Positions 8,412 through 15,481 of a stretch of DNA of 37,528 nucleotides are shown here, one piece after another. The stretch is from Candidatus Limivivens merdigallinarum (GTDB taxonomy: Bacteria; Bacillota; Clostridia; Lachnospirales; Lachnospiraceae). The notes under the pieces were generated by a model. That model was not told the DNA's origin. It saw only the letters and a program-made list of their open reading frames with translations, and searched no databases. The first letter of the stretch is position 1. Each line of letters starts with the position of its first letter. The position numbers were made by a program, and so were the translations under genes. The stretch is from contig DVFT01000032.1 of NCBI GenBank assembly GCA_018713105.1, positions 1 through 37,528 of the forward strand. The letters run 5' to 3'.

Positions 8412-9272
8412 ATGGGTGATACGATTTTTCGTCTTTTTCCAAATGAACGGTACATGGACCTGACGCTGGTTCAATACGGCAGAGAGCAGTGCAGCCCCAA
8501 CCATACCTTCGGTCCTGCCATCCGAAACCACTACCTGTTCCATCTGATCCTGTCCGGCAAGGGAGTCCTCCTGTCCAACGACTCCCACGGCCATACCAAC
8601 ACTTACCATCTGTCCGCCGGCATGGGTTTTCTCATCTATCCCGCCCAGGTGAACACCTATATTGCAGATGAAACCCACCCCTGGGAATACGCCTGGCTGG
8701 AATTCGACGGGTTGAAAGCTCCTGATATCGTCTCCTCCAGCGGGCTGTCCATGGATATGCCCATCTACCGTTCCCGGGACAAGGAGCTTAGTGAGCAGAT
8801 GAAGGAGGAACTGCTCTCCATCGCCAACTCAGAGCCTCACAGCTCCCTCTTTATGATCGGTCATCTCTATCTGTTCCTGGATCTTCTGGTCTCCTCCTCC
8901 TTCAACCACACCGACCTTTCTGCCGGAAAGCTAAAAGACCTCTATATCCGGGAAGCGGTAACCTTTATCGAGCAGAATTACTACTGCTCCACCATCACCG
9001 TGGAAGACATTGCCCGTTTCTGCAACCTGAACCAGAATTATCTGGGCAAAATCTTCAAGGACAGCATGAACCAAACCCTGCAGCATTTTCTCATCTATTT
9101 CCGTATGAACAAAGCAGCAGAATTTTTGAAACATTCTAATATGCCGGTCGGTGAAATCTCCAAGCTGGTTGGATACCAGAACCAGCTGAACTTTTCCCGG
9201 GCTTTCAAAAAAATCTTCGGCCTATCGCCGGCTGCCTGGAGAAAAGAAAATCAGCTTTTGCCAAAACGATAG
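8412..9272 (+). CDS. msmR: AraC-family transcriptional regulator (MsmR/RafR-like)
   Basis: Transcription factor of 286 residues, divergent from the alpha-galactosidase operon and probably its activator. The N-terminal half (about 15-165) is a cupin-like sugar-sensing domain; HLSAGMGFLIYPAQVNTYIAD is typical. The C-terminal AraC domain (about 185-285) has two helix-turn-helix units: ITVEDIARFCNLNQNYLGKIF, then MPVGEISKLVGYQNQLNFSRAF followed by the family hallmark FGLSPAAWR. A GGAGGA box lies 8 nt before the ATG. AraC proteins of this kind control msm and raf operons in other Firmicutes. The ligand here, probably melibiose or raffinose, is inferred from context only. Confidence 0.88.
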   Translation: MGDTIFRLFPNERYMDLTLVQYGREQCSPNHTFGPAIRNHYLFHLILSGKGVLLSNDSHGHTNTYHLSAGMGFLIYPAQVNTYIADETHPWEYAWLEFDGLKAPDIVSSSGLSMDMPIYRSRDKELSEQMKEELLSIANSEPHSSLFMIGHLYLFLDLLVSSSFNHTDLSAGKLKDLYIREAVTFIEQNYYCSTITVEDIARFCNLNQNYLGKIFKDSMNQTLQHFLIYFRMNKAAEFLKHSNMPVGEISKLVGYQNQLNFSRAFKKIFGLSPAAWRKENQLLPKR

Positions 9273-9300
9273 TTTCTTTTCTATTTTGGGAATTTTTCTC

Positions 9301-9331
9301 TTGACCTATACGCGGCGTACACCTTTATACT
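9301..9331 (+). promoter_or_regulatory. MerR-type promoter with 19-bp spacer and central dyad
   Basis: -35 TTGACC (9301-9306), 19-nt spacer, -10 TATACT (9326-9331). The spacer contains the perfect dyad TACGC-G-GCGTA (9309-9319) close to its centre. A spacer two bases too long with a dyad between the boxes is the hallmark of promoters that MerR-family proteins activate by twisting DNA. It lies 28 nt before the MerR gene, so autoregulation is likely. Confidence 0.75.
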
Positions 9332-9359
9332 GAAAAGAAAACAAGAAAGGAGCAGCGAC

Positions 9360-10283
9360 ATGCTTTTAAAAGAACTAATCCAACAGGTGGACCTCAGCAG
9401 ACGCGCCGTGAAATATTATGAAGAGCAGGGACTTCTGAAGGTAGAAAAGGACGAGAACGGATACCGAAATTATTCGGAAGAGAATCTTTTGACTCTCAAG
9501 GAAATCTCCGCCTACCGGAAATTGGGCATTGGAATCGCCGACATCCGAACGCTTTTAAAGCATGAAGATCGGGATCTTTTGGAAAAGATCTATGAAGAGA
9601 AGGCTGCAAGCCTTCTGGAACGAAAAAAAGAGCTGGACGCTCTGCAAAAATTTCTGGACAATCGGAATGTGGAGGAGCTTTATTCCACAGTGGATTACGC
9701 GACGGTGGGCGACGCCCTGCTGGACATGGCGCCCGGCTGCCTGGGATATGTTCTCCTCCAGCATTTCCTTCCCTATTTGGATATTCCCATCACCACCAAG
9801 GAACAGAAAGAGGCTTATGACCGTCTCCTTCATTTTCTGAACCATACCAGGATCCGTATTCCTCTTTTCTATCGGCTGCTTTGGTTTTTCCTGAAAAGGG
9901 AAAACCCTGCCCTTCCCTCAAAACTGGGGGAGGAGGCTCTCGCCAACCCGATGGAAAAGTATCTCAATCCCACGGAGGAAGAGTATGAGGCGTTCAAAGA
10001 ACAAATAAAGCAGGCGGTTTCCCAAAGAAACCGCTTTCCGGCAAGGTGGAACCCTCTCCTGCATTCCCAGAGAACCCTGATGAAAAGGCTGAAGGCTGCG
10101 GGCTATTATGATCTCTTTCTACCCGCAATGGTTGAACTGTCGCCTAAATACCGGGAATACCGCGATGCCTTGGAGAGACTGAATCAGCGTGTCACTGCAG
10201 ACCTCGGGCTTTATTATGATTCCGGGTACCGGATCCTTTCCAAAGCCCCGCTTCCTTCCTCTAATTCATCGACCGATCAATAG
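9360..10283 (+). CDS. MerR-family transcriptional regulator with long effector domain
   Basis: Regulator of 307 residues. Residues 1-70 form a MerR winged helix-turn-helix: KELIQQVDLSRRAVKYYEEQGLL, then NGYRNYSEENLLTLKEI and YRKLGIGIADIRTLL. A dimerising helix follows at about 85-110. The remaining 200 residues have no recognisable motif and carry no cysteine pair or metal-binding cluster, so a small-molecule or hydrophobic ligand is more likely than a metal. It is not followed by a co-directional gene; a NUDIX gene converges on it from 18 nt away. The promoter at 9301-9331 suggests it controls itself, and any further targets must lie elsewhere. The start follows an AAGGAG box. Confidence 0.87.
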   Translation: MLLKELIQQVDLSRRAVKYYEEQGLLKVEKDENGYRNYSEENLLTLKEISAYRKLGIGIADIRTLLKHEDRDLLEKIYEEKAASLLERKKELDALQKFLDNRNVEELYSTVDYATVGDALLDMAPGCLGYVLLQHFLPYLDIPITTKEQKEAYDRLLHFLNHTRIRIPLFYRLLWFFLKRENPALPSKLGEEALANPMEKYLNPTEEEYEAFKEQIKQAVSQRNRFPARWNPLLHSQRTLMKRLKAAGYYDLFLPAMVELSPKYREYRDALERLNQRVTADLGLYYDSGYRILSKAPLPSSNSSTDQ

Positions 10284-10301
10284 CCCATCTAGGGTACTGG
10301 A

Positions 10302-10934
10302 TTAATCAAACACAACCTTCCAATTCGGATCCTGATACGCCTGAAAACACATCTCGATCTGTTCGCGGCTGCATTTTTCCTCCGCCAGCCTTGGGAGCTC
10401 CTCCAGGGAGAAATATCTGCTTGCAATCGTTTCGATATTTTCCTCAAAGGCGCCTCCGTTGACCCTGCAGAGGACGAAGACCTTGCAGACTCCATAGGCA
10501 TACCGGGGGCGGTTGTGAAGGTTCCGGTCCTGGATGGCAATGATGCGCTCCGGCGTCACATTAAGCCCCGCCTCCTCCCGGACCTCTTTTCTGGTATTGG
10601 AACCGATGGATTCCAGCACATCTACCCATCCGCCAGGCAGGGACCAGGTTTTGTTGTTCTCCTCCACCAGAAGGATTTTCCCGTTTTCAAAGATGGCGGC
10701 ACGGGTATCCAGCTTCGGCGTCTGGTAGCCGGTCTCATTGCAGAACAGCTCCTGTACCTTCAAAACCGGGATTCCCGTCTGAACACTCAGCATTTCCGCC
10801 GCAATCTGGCGAAGCCGCTCATACCGTTCCCTGTCATAGACATTGTCCGTATAGGCAAGCCCTGCCTGACCGATACTCTGAATCTCCATCGCCCAGGTAA
10901 GCCACGGTTCATTCAGCAGTATTTCCGGTTTCAT
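10302..10934 (-). CDS. NUDIX hydrolase with N-terminal NUDIX-associated helical domain (YjhB-like)
   Basis: Hydrolase of 210 residues acting on a nucleoside diphosphate linked to another moiety. An N-terminal helical domain (about 8-65, WLTWAMEIQSIGQAGLAY) resembles the NUDIX-associated domain of B. subtilis YjhB and relatives. The NUDIX box is at about 102-124: Gly102, Glu108, then KEVREEAGL, where the first arginine of the REUxEE consensus is lysine (Lys116). Glu120 and Glu121 remain for metal binding. The start overlaps the nicotinamidase stop by 4 nt (ATGA). Beside a nicotinamidase and a CinA-type protein, ADP-ribose or NAD-derived substrates are plausible, but the substrate class cannot be read from the box. 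Confidence 0.88.
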   Translation of the reverse strand: MKPEILLNEPWLTWAMEIQSIGQAGLAYTDNVYDRERYERLRQIAAEMLSVQTGIPVLKVQELFCNETGYQTPKLDTRAAIFENGKILLVEENNKTWSLPGGWVDVLESIGSNTRKEVREEAGLNVTPERIIAIQDRNLHNRPRYAYGVCKVFVLCRVNGGAFEENIETIASRYFSLEELPRLAEEKCSREQIEMCFQAYQDPNWKVVFD

Positions 10935-11461
10935 GCTTCCCCTTCCCCCTCGATCTCAATCTGGCACATTTTCATCGCCTCCAGGGCATTGGCGTGGCTT
11001 TGGGGCGTCACGCCGGCGCAGCAGGAAGCGTCCACGAGGATCGGAATCTCCGGAAAATACGCCTTAAGGATCATGGCGTTTGAGATCACGCAGATATCCG
11101 TGCAAAGCCCCACCAGGGTAATGCTCTCTATGGGTTCCTCGTTCTGAATGCCCTGAAGGATGTCCGGAAGCAGAACGCTTCCAAAGGAGGACTTATCAAT
11201 GGGTTCTTCCGTAAGCCTTCCGGCAATCTCCGGGTGAAGCTGCCAGCCCTCGCTGCCCTTGATGCAGTGCGGGACGGGCAGCTTCCTCCCCTCTGCCGTG
11301 GAAAGGTAATCCTCCCCATGGGTGTCCCTGGTCGCCAGTATCTTTCCTTCAAATGTATCCATCTTTTTGAGAACCTTTGGCAGAATCGCCACTGCCTCCC
11401 TGGTTCCTAAACTTCCGTCAATAAAATCCTTCTGCATATCGATTACCAGCAAAATCTTCAT
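10931..11461 (-). CDS. pncA: Nicotinamidase / isochorismatase-family cysteine hydrolase
   Basis: Protein of 176 residues that probably deamidates nicotinamide to nicotinate for NAD salvage. The PncA catalytic triad is complete: Asp8 in VIDMQKDF, Lys90 in DKSSFGS and Cys124 in GLCTDICV. Candidate metal ligands are Asp46 and His48 in TRDTHGEDY and His65 in PVPHCIKGSEGW; HCIKGSEGWQLHPEI is typical of nicotinamidases rather than of isochorismatases. It starts after GAGGAGGAGAGAC, 31 nt downstream of the CinA-like gene, and overlaps the NUDIX gene by 4 nt. Together they look like a pyridine-nucleotide turnover operon. Confidence 0.88.
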   Translation of the reverse strand: MKILLVIDMQKDFIDGSLGTREAVAILPKVLKKMDTFEGKILATRDTHGEDYLSTAEGRKLPVPHCIKGSEGWQLHPEIAGRLTEEPIDKSSFGSVLLPDILQGIQNEEPIESITLVGLCTDICVISNAMILKAYFPEIPILVDASCCAGVTPQSHANALEAMKMCQIEIEGEGEA

Positions 11462-11492
11462 GTCTCTCCTCCTCTAAGATATCAATGCGGGG

Positions 11493-12281
11493 TTATTCGT
11501 AAATTCTCTTGATGGCGTCCGGAAATCTGAGACAGATCTTCACCACCACGGGAATGATTTTATTCAGGGCTTCCTCCCTGTCCGTTCCCTTTGCCGTCAC
11601 CCGGATCAGGCAGCCATCCTCCTTTGCATAGGTCGCCACCGTGGGCTCCCTGGATTCCAGAAGGTCGTCCAGCCGTTCCGCCACCGGGGCTTCCCCGACG
11701 ATCTCTGCCGGTGCCTCCCCCGGCTTTTTCATCTTGATATTGACCGATAGGATGACCCCACCCGCCTTCGGGATCAGGTATTCCCGCTTGGCGGTCTCAA
11801 ACATCGGCTTCATCTCCCGGGGCGGTCCGGGAAGCAAAATTGCCGTCTTGCCGTCTTTTTCCAAAATGCATCCAGGCGCCGTCCCCGCTTCATTGTAGAG
11901 GATGAAGGAATCTTCCGGGACATCCGCCTGCTTTTTCATCCCTTCTGTGATCTGGAAGACGCCAAACTCATGCGCCTTCTGCACCATGTTGTCGTAAGCC
12001 CTCCGGTCCCGCACCAGTTTTTTCCCGAAAAAGTCTGCGATCCGCTCCTTGGTCATATCATCCTTGGTGGGACCTAAGCCCCCGGAAAGCACCACCATAT
12101 CTGCCCGACCAAGAGCCGTCCTGACGCAGGAGAGGATCCTCTCTGCATTATCCCCCACCACCGTCTGGAAGTGAACCTCAATCCCTATGGACGCCAGCTC
12201 CTTCGACAGATACTGGGCATTTGTATTTACAATGTCACCGAGCAGAAGCTCCGTGCCTACGCATAAAATTTCCGCTGTCAT
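11493..12281 (-). CDS. CinA N-terminal-domain protein (COG1058), lacking the C-terminal deamidase domain
   Basis: Protein of 262 residues matching the N-terminal two thirds of CinA. A MoCF/molybdopterin-binding-like fold starts MTAEILCVGTELLLGDIVNTN and carries SGGLGPTKDDMT and LLPGPPREM. A middle domain follows with PTVATYAKEDGCLIRVTAKG. The chain ends at RFPDAIKRIYE, where full CinA proteins of about 410 residues continue into the PncC-type NMN deamidase domain. COG1058 domains are known to hydrolyse ADP-ribose, so that is the likeliest activity. An open frame extends upstream to 12536, but the promoter at 12361-12389 places transcription start near 12354, which supports the ATG at 12281. 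The GGAGGG box is unusually far (16 nt). Confidence 0.82.
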   Translation of the reverse strand: MTAEILCVGTELLLGDIVNTNAQYLSKELASIGIEVHFQTVVGDNAERILSCVRTALGRADMVVLSGGLGPTKDDMTKERIADFFGKKLVRDRRAYDNMVQKAHEFGVFQITEGMKKQADVPEDSFILYNEAGTAPGCILEKDGKTAILLPGPPREMKPMFETAKREYLIPKAGGVILSVNIKMKKPGEAPAEIVGEAPVAERLDDLLESREPTVATYAKEDGCLIRVTAKGTDREEALNKIIPVVVKICLRFPDAIKRIYE

Positions 12282-12360
12282 GTCCGCTTTTTCTGTTCCC
12301 TCCGTTTCTTTTTGGGAACCCGTTCCTTTCCGCTTCCTCGGAAGCTGTACTAGTGTACTC

Positions 12361-12389
12361 ATTATACCCCATCTCGGCGCTTCTGACCA
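12361..12389 (-). promoter_or_regulatory. Predicted promoter of the cinA-like / pncA / NUDIX operon
   Basis: On the minus strand: -35 TGGTCA (12389-12384), 17-nt spacer, -10 TATAAT (12366-12361). Predicted start near 12354. It argues against the longer CinA-like reading frames, whose first codons would not be transcribed. Confidence 0.5.
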
Positions 12390-12402
12390 GCTCCGATTTT
12401 CA

Positions 12403-12431
12403 TTGTAATTTCTTTTGGTTTCATATATAAT
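12403..12431 (+). promoter_or_regulatory. Predicted promoter of the EutJ-like gene
   Basis: -35 TTGTAA (12403-12408), 17-nt spacer, -10 TATAAT (12426-12431). Predicted start near 12438 gives a leader of about 100 nt to the ATG at 12539. It is back to back with the promoter at 12361-12389. Confidence 0.65.
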
Positions 12432-12538
12432 AGAGAAAATGCAGATAAGCAGACAAAAAGCAATGGAATACAATGATCCGGAAGTAACGGTTCCCCATGG
12501 CGGAACCGCTGCATCCGGGAGACGAGGAGAGTTCACAG

Positions 12539-13399
12539 ATGGATGTAAAGAACAGAACCCTGAGCAATTTCGCCGAGCTGGTGAAAACCGGGGAATGTAA
12601 GAAGTTTAAAGGAAGACTGAAAGTGGGCGTAGATCTTGGCACAGCCAATACGGTGTTGGCTGTGGTGGACAGCAACAACCGTCCGGTTGCCGGGATCTCC
12701 GCTCCTTCCCACGCCATCCGTGACGGAGTCATCGTTAATTACTACGACTCCGTCCAACTGGTCACGAAACTTAAGAATGAATTGGAAGAAAGGCTGGGCA
12801 CCGAGCTTCTCTATGGAGCTGCCGCCATTCCCCCCGGGGTCTCACCGGGCAGCGTCAAAAGCATCGGCTATGTGCTGGAGGGCGCCGGCTTTGAAGTCAC
12901 CAATATCGTGGACGAGCCCACCGCCGCTGCCGCCGTGCTGAAGATCCAGGACGGCGCTGTGGTGGATGTGGGCGGCGGTACCACGGGGATCAGCATTCTA
13001 AAAGACGGTAAGGTGATCTACACCGACGACGAGGCAACCGGCGGAAACCATATGACCATGACGGTGGCAGGTCACTACCACATCCCCTACGAAGAGGCAG
13101 AGGTGCTGAAGATCAACCCTGAGAAAGAGGACGAAATCTTCCCGGTCATCAAGGCAGTGGTGGACAAGATGGCAATCATCACCCAGCGTTTTCTCACCGG
13201 TTATGAGGTTCCCGCTGTCTATGTGGTGGGCGGCTCCTCCATGTTCCGGGAATTTCCTGCTGTCTTTGAGAAACGGCTTCAGCTTCCTATTTATCGCCCC
13301 GTCCATCCCCTTCTGGTAACCCCTCTTGGCATCGCTTTCCTCTGCCGGCTTCCCAAAGCGGAGCCTGAGGCAAAGACGGACGCTGCCACAAAAAAATAA
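12539..13399 (+). CDS. eutJ: EutJ-like actin/Hsp70-fold ATPase, not in a eut operon
   Basis: Protein of 286 residues closely matching EutJ, the chaperone-like member of ethanolamine-utilisation operons, which is about 278 residues in E. coli. The nucleotide-binding motifs are phosphate-1 GVDLGTANTVLAVVD, IPPGVSPGSVKS, connect-1 DEPTAAAAVL, phosphate-2 VVDVGGGTTGISIL, DEATGGNHMT and the adenosine motif VVGGSSMF. There is no Hsp70 substrate-binding domain. The ATG at 12539 has GAGGAGA 8 nt upstream and is better than the one at 12497. It stands alone: its own promoter precedes it, a terminator follows, and no shell protein, ammonia-lyase or aldehyde dehydrogenase gene is in the window. Its biochemical role is poorly known even in classical eut operons. 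Confidence 0.88.
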   Translation: MDVKNRTLSNFAELVKTGECKKFKGRLKVGVDLGTANTVLAVVDSNNRPVAGISAPSHAIRDGVIVNYYDSVQLVTKLKNELEERLGTELLYGAAAIPPGVSPGSVKSIGYVLEGAGFEVTNIVDEPTAAAAVLKIQDGAVVDVGGGTTGISILKDGKVIYTDDEATGGNHMTMTVAGHYHIPYEEAEVLKINPEKEDEIFPVIKAVVDKMAIITQRFLTGYEVPAVYVVGGSSMFREFPAVFEKRLQLPIYRPVHPLLVTPLGIAFLCRLPKAEPEAKTDAATKK

Positions 13400-13406
13400 C
13401 GAACGC

Positions 13407-13454
13407 AAAACCGCAGAGCATACGGCGTATCAAGCCCCTTGCCCTGCGGTTTTT
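13407..13454. terminator. Bidirectional intrinsic terminator between eutJ and the small minus-strand gene
   Basis: Arms AAAACCGCAG (13407-13416) and CTGCGGTTTT (13444-13453) pair perfectly around a 27-nt loop. T-runs follow on the plus strand (13450-13454) and more weakly on the minus strand. It separates two converging genes. Confidence 0.75.
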
Positions 13455-13466
13455 CCTTGCCCTTTT

Positions 13467-13703
13467 TCAGCGGAACACCTGGAGAATCTCCAACAGCTGT
13501 TCCTCGTAATCACCGGTGAATTCCTCCATCCTGCCGCCGCTTCGGAGATTGCTCTCCGCTCCGGCTGCTCCGTCCTCAAACTCCCAGATATGATAGGATA
13601 CCCCCCGGTATTCGAAATCGATGCTTCCAAGACCGTCCTCTTCGGTATAGGTGTATTGGATCTTGCGTTCTTTCAGTAAATTCTGGATGTTCTTCAGCCT
13701 CAT
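13467..13703 (-). CDS. Small conserved-looking protein of unknown function
   Basis: Predicted 78-residue acidic soluble protein. I do not recognise a family. The ATG at 13703 has AGGAGG 6 nt upstream, a very good ribosome binding site, and starts MRLKNIQNLLKERKIQYTY. The fold is probably alpha/beta: an N-terminal helix, a segment GSIDFEYRGVSYHIWEF that looks like two strands, and a C-terminal helix EEQLLEILQVF. There is no signal peptide or membrane segment. It follows the amidohydrolase by 62 nt on the same strand and probably shares its transcript, ending at the terminator 13407-13454. The strong initiation site and the protein-like pattern of hydrophobic and charged residues argue it is real. 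Confidence 0.65.
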   Translation of the reverse strand: MRLKNIQNLLKERKIQYTYTEEDGLGSIDFEYRGVSYHIWEFEDGAAGAESNLRSGGRMEEFTGDYEEQLLEILQVFR

Positions 13704-13765
13704 CGTCTGCCTCCTGTCTGAATTTCCAATCTGCAACCACATTATAGGAAATTCCAGGTGGAAAA

Positions 13766-15397
13766 TCAATAGGGTTTTCCAAAAACCTGCCTTCCTGACA
13801 GATAGGTGGAAAGCACGCTGATCTCTCCCAGTTTTTCAGGCGAAACCTCAAAGGGATCCTTGGAAAGAAGGACGAAGTCTGCCAGCATTCCTTCCTGGAT
13901 CCGTCCCTTTTCCTTTTCTTCGAAGGACGCATAGGCTCCCTCCTCCGTGTAGGAGCGAAGCGCTTCTTCCACGGTCATACCCTCCTTTGGCAGATAGGGT
14001 CCATATTCCCCGTTCAGGCTGCACCGGGTGACCGCGCACTGGATGCAGGGAAGGACAGCCGGGCTTTCCACCGGACAGTCCGTGCCGCTGGATACGTGAA
14101 CGCCTAAGTCTTTCAAGGTGTGGAAGGCATAGCTGCTCTCTGACAGCTCCTCCCCTACCCGTTCCTTCACGATCCGAATGTCGGAGTCCAGAAAGATGGG
14201 CTGGGCATAGACGGTCAGCCCAAGCCTGCTGATCTTCCGAAGCTGTTCCGGGCGGGTGATCTGGCAGTGGATGAGACCGTGACGGTGATCCCTCCCCGGA
14301 AACTCCTTCCAAGCCTTTTCATAAGCCGAGAGAACCCAATCTAAGATCCCGTCCCCGATGGTATGTACCGCCGCCTGCATTCCGTGGGCGTTGGCATATC
14401 CGATCCTTTCGTTCAACTCTTTGGGGCTTACCAGGGCGATTCCCCGCATCCCCGGCGCATCGGCATAGGCTCTGCTCAAATATGCGGTGCGGGAACCCAA
14501 GGAGCCGTCTGCTACGATCTTCAGGGGACCGATTTTCAGGAGCTCATCCCCGACACCCGTATTCCTCCCCTCGCCCAGGAATTTCTGGAGTTCCTCAAGG
14601 TCTTTCAGCTGTGCCTGCTCATAGATGCGAACGGTCAGGCGCTTCTCCTCCTTAAGCTCCTGGTAGGCGGTGAGCACTTCCTCATAAGGAATCTCAAAGG
14701 CAGTGAAATCATCGGTCTGGCAGGAGGTGATCCCGCAGGCATTCAGCTTTTTCATGGCGGCAAGGAGCATTTCTTTTAACTCTGCTTTGGTGGGCTTCGG
14801 CATGTTCTCATAGACCAGGTTCATGGCGTCCTCCCGGAAAATTCCGTTTGGCGTCCCCTCCTCATCCGTATCCACGCTGCCCTTTGCAAAGCCCGGCGCC
14901 TTCCTGGAACACCCCATCAGCTCAAGGGCTTTGGAATTCACCACACAGCAGTGCCCGCATGCCCGGGTGATGCAGATGGGCGTCTCTGTGGATACCTCAT
15001 CCAGATCGAAGCGGGTTGGGAACCGTTTTTCATCGGAAAAGCTGTCCTGGTTCCATCCTCTCCCTTTCAGCCATCCTTCTGTTTTTCCGTTTTCCTTCCG
15101 CTCCCTCAGCGCAGCTGACAGCGTATCCTTGATCTCTTTTAAGGATGAGGTATGCCTCTTTAAATCCACCATGGTAAGGGTATATCCGTAGTTCAAGAGG
15201 TGCATATGGGAATCGTTGAATCCCGGGCAGACAAAGTTTCCGCCAAGGTCGATCCTCCTGCTCTCCTCCGTTTCCAGAGAAAGCGCTCCGTCCCGGCTGC
15301 CTACATACAGAAACCGTCCGTCCTCCACCACGAACGCCTCCTGAAACGGCAATTCCCCCGTATAGATTTTTCCGTTCAGAAACAATTCCCTTTTCAT
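13766..15397 (-). CDS. Amidohydrolase family 3 metal-dependent hydrolase (YtcJ-like)
   Basis: Cytoplasmic protein of 543 residues in the amidohydrolase superfamily. The first metal-binding motif is in CPGFNDSHMHLL (His64 and His66). Later family motifs are ADGSLGSRTAYL, AVHTIGDGILDW, LIHCQITRP and the last metal-binding/catalytic aspartate region SSGTDCPVESP. The flanking beta-sandwich is formed by the N-terminus and the C-terminal GMLADFVLLSKDPF. This group (YtcJ, NfdA-like) hydrolyses amide or formamide bonds, but most members have no known substrate. The ATG at 15397 is supported by a promoter at 15432-15460 and a purine-rich GGGGAAAGAG before it. A small unknown gene follows on the same strand. 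Confidence 0.9.
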   Translation of the reverse strand: MKRELFLNGKIYTGELPFQEAFVVEDGRFLYVGSRDGALSLETEESRRIDLGGNFVCPGFNDSHMHLLNYGYTLTMVDLKRHTSSLKEIKDTLSAALRERKENGKTEGWLKGRGWNQDSFSDEKRFPTRFDLDEVSTETPICITRACGHCCVVNSKALELMGCSRKAPGFAKGSVDTDEEGTPNGIFREDAMNLVYENMPKPTKAELKEMLLAAMKKLNACGITSCQTDDFTAFEIPYEEVLTAYQELKEEKRLTVRIYEQAQLKDLEELQKFLGEGRNTGVGDELLKIGPLKIVADGSLGSRTAYLSRAYADAPGMRGIALVSPKELNERIGYANAHGMQAAVHTIGDGILDWVLSAYEKAWKEFPGRDHRHGLIHCQITRPEQLRKISRLGLTVYAQPIFLDSDIRIVKERVGEELSESSYAFHTLKDLGVHVSSGTDCPVESPAVLPCIQCAVTRCSLNGEYGPYLPKEGMTVEEALRSYTEEGAYASFEEKEKGRIQEGMLADFVLLSKDPFEVSPEKLGEISVLSTYLSGRQVFGKPY

Positions 15398-15431
15398 CTC
15401 TTTCCCCTTTCCGAAACCGCAATTTCCTTCT

Positions 15432-15460
15432 ACTATACAAGACTTACCGCCTTCCGTCAA
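15432..15460 (-). promoter_or_regulatory. SigA-type promoter of the amidohydrolase gene
   Basis: On the minus strand: -35 TTGACG (15460-15455), 17-nt spacer, -10 TATAGT (15437-15432). Predicted start near 15425, 28 nt before the ATG at 15397. Confidence 0.7.
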
Positions 15461-15481
15461 TGTTATGCTGAGGACATCTTC

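Noticed and set aside
12282-12536. An N-terminal extension of the CinA-like protein with a hydrophobic stretch
   Set aside because: It crosses the predicted promoter (12361-12389), overlaps the region upstream of the divergent eutJ, and is absent from CinA proteins. The family start is at 12281.
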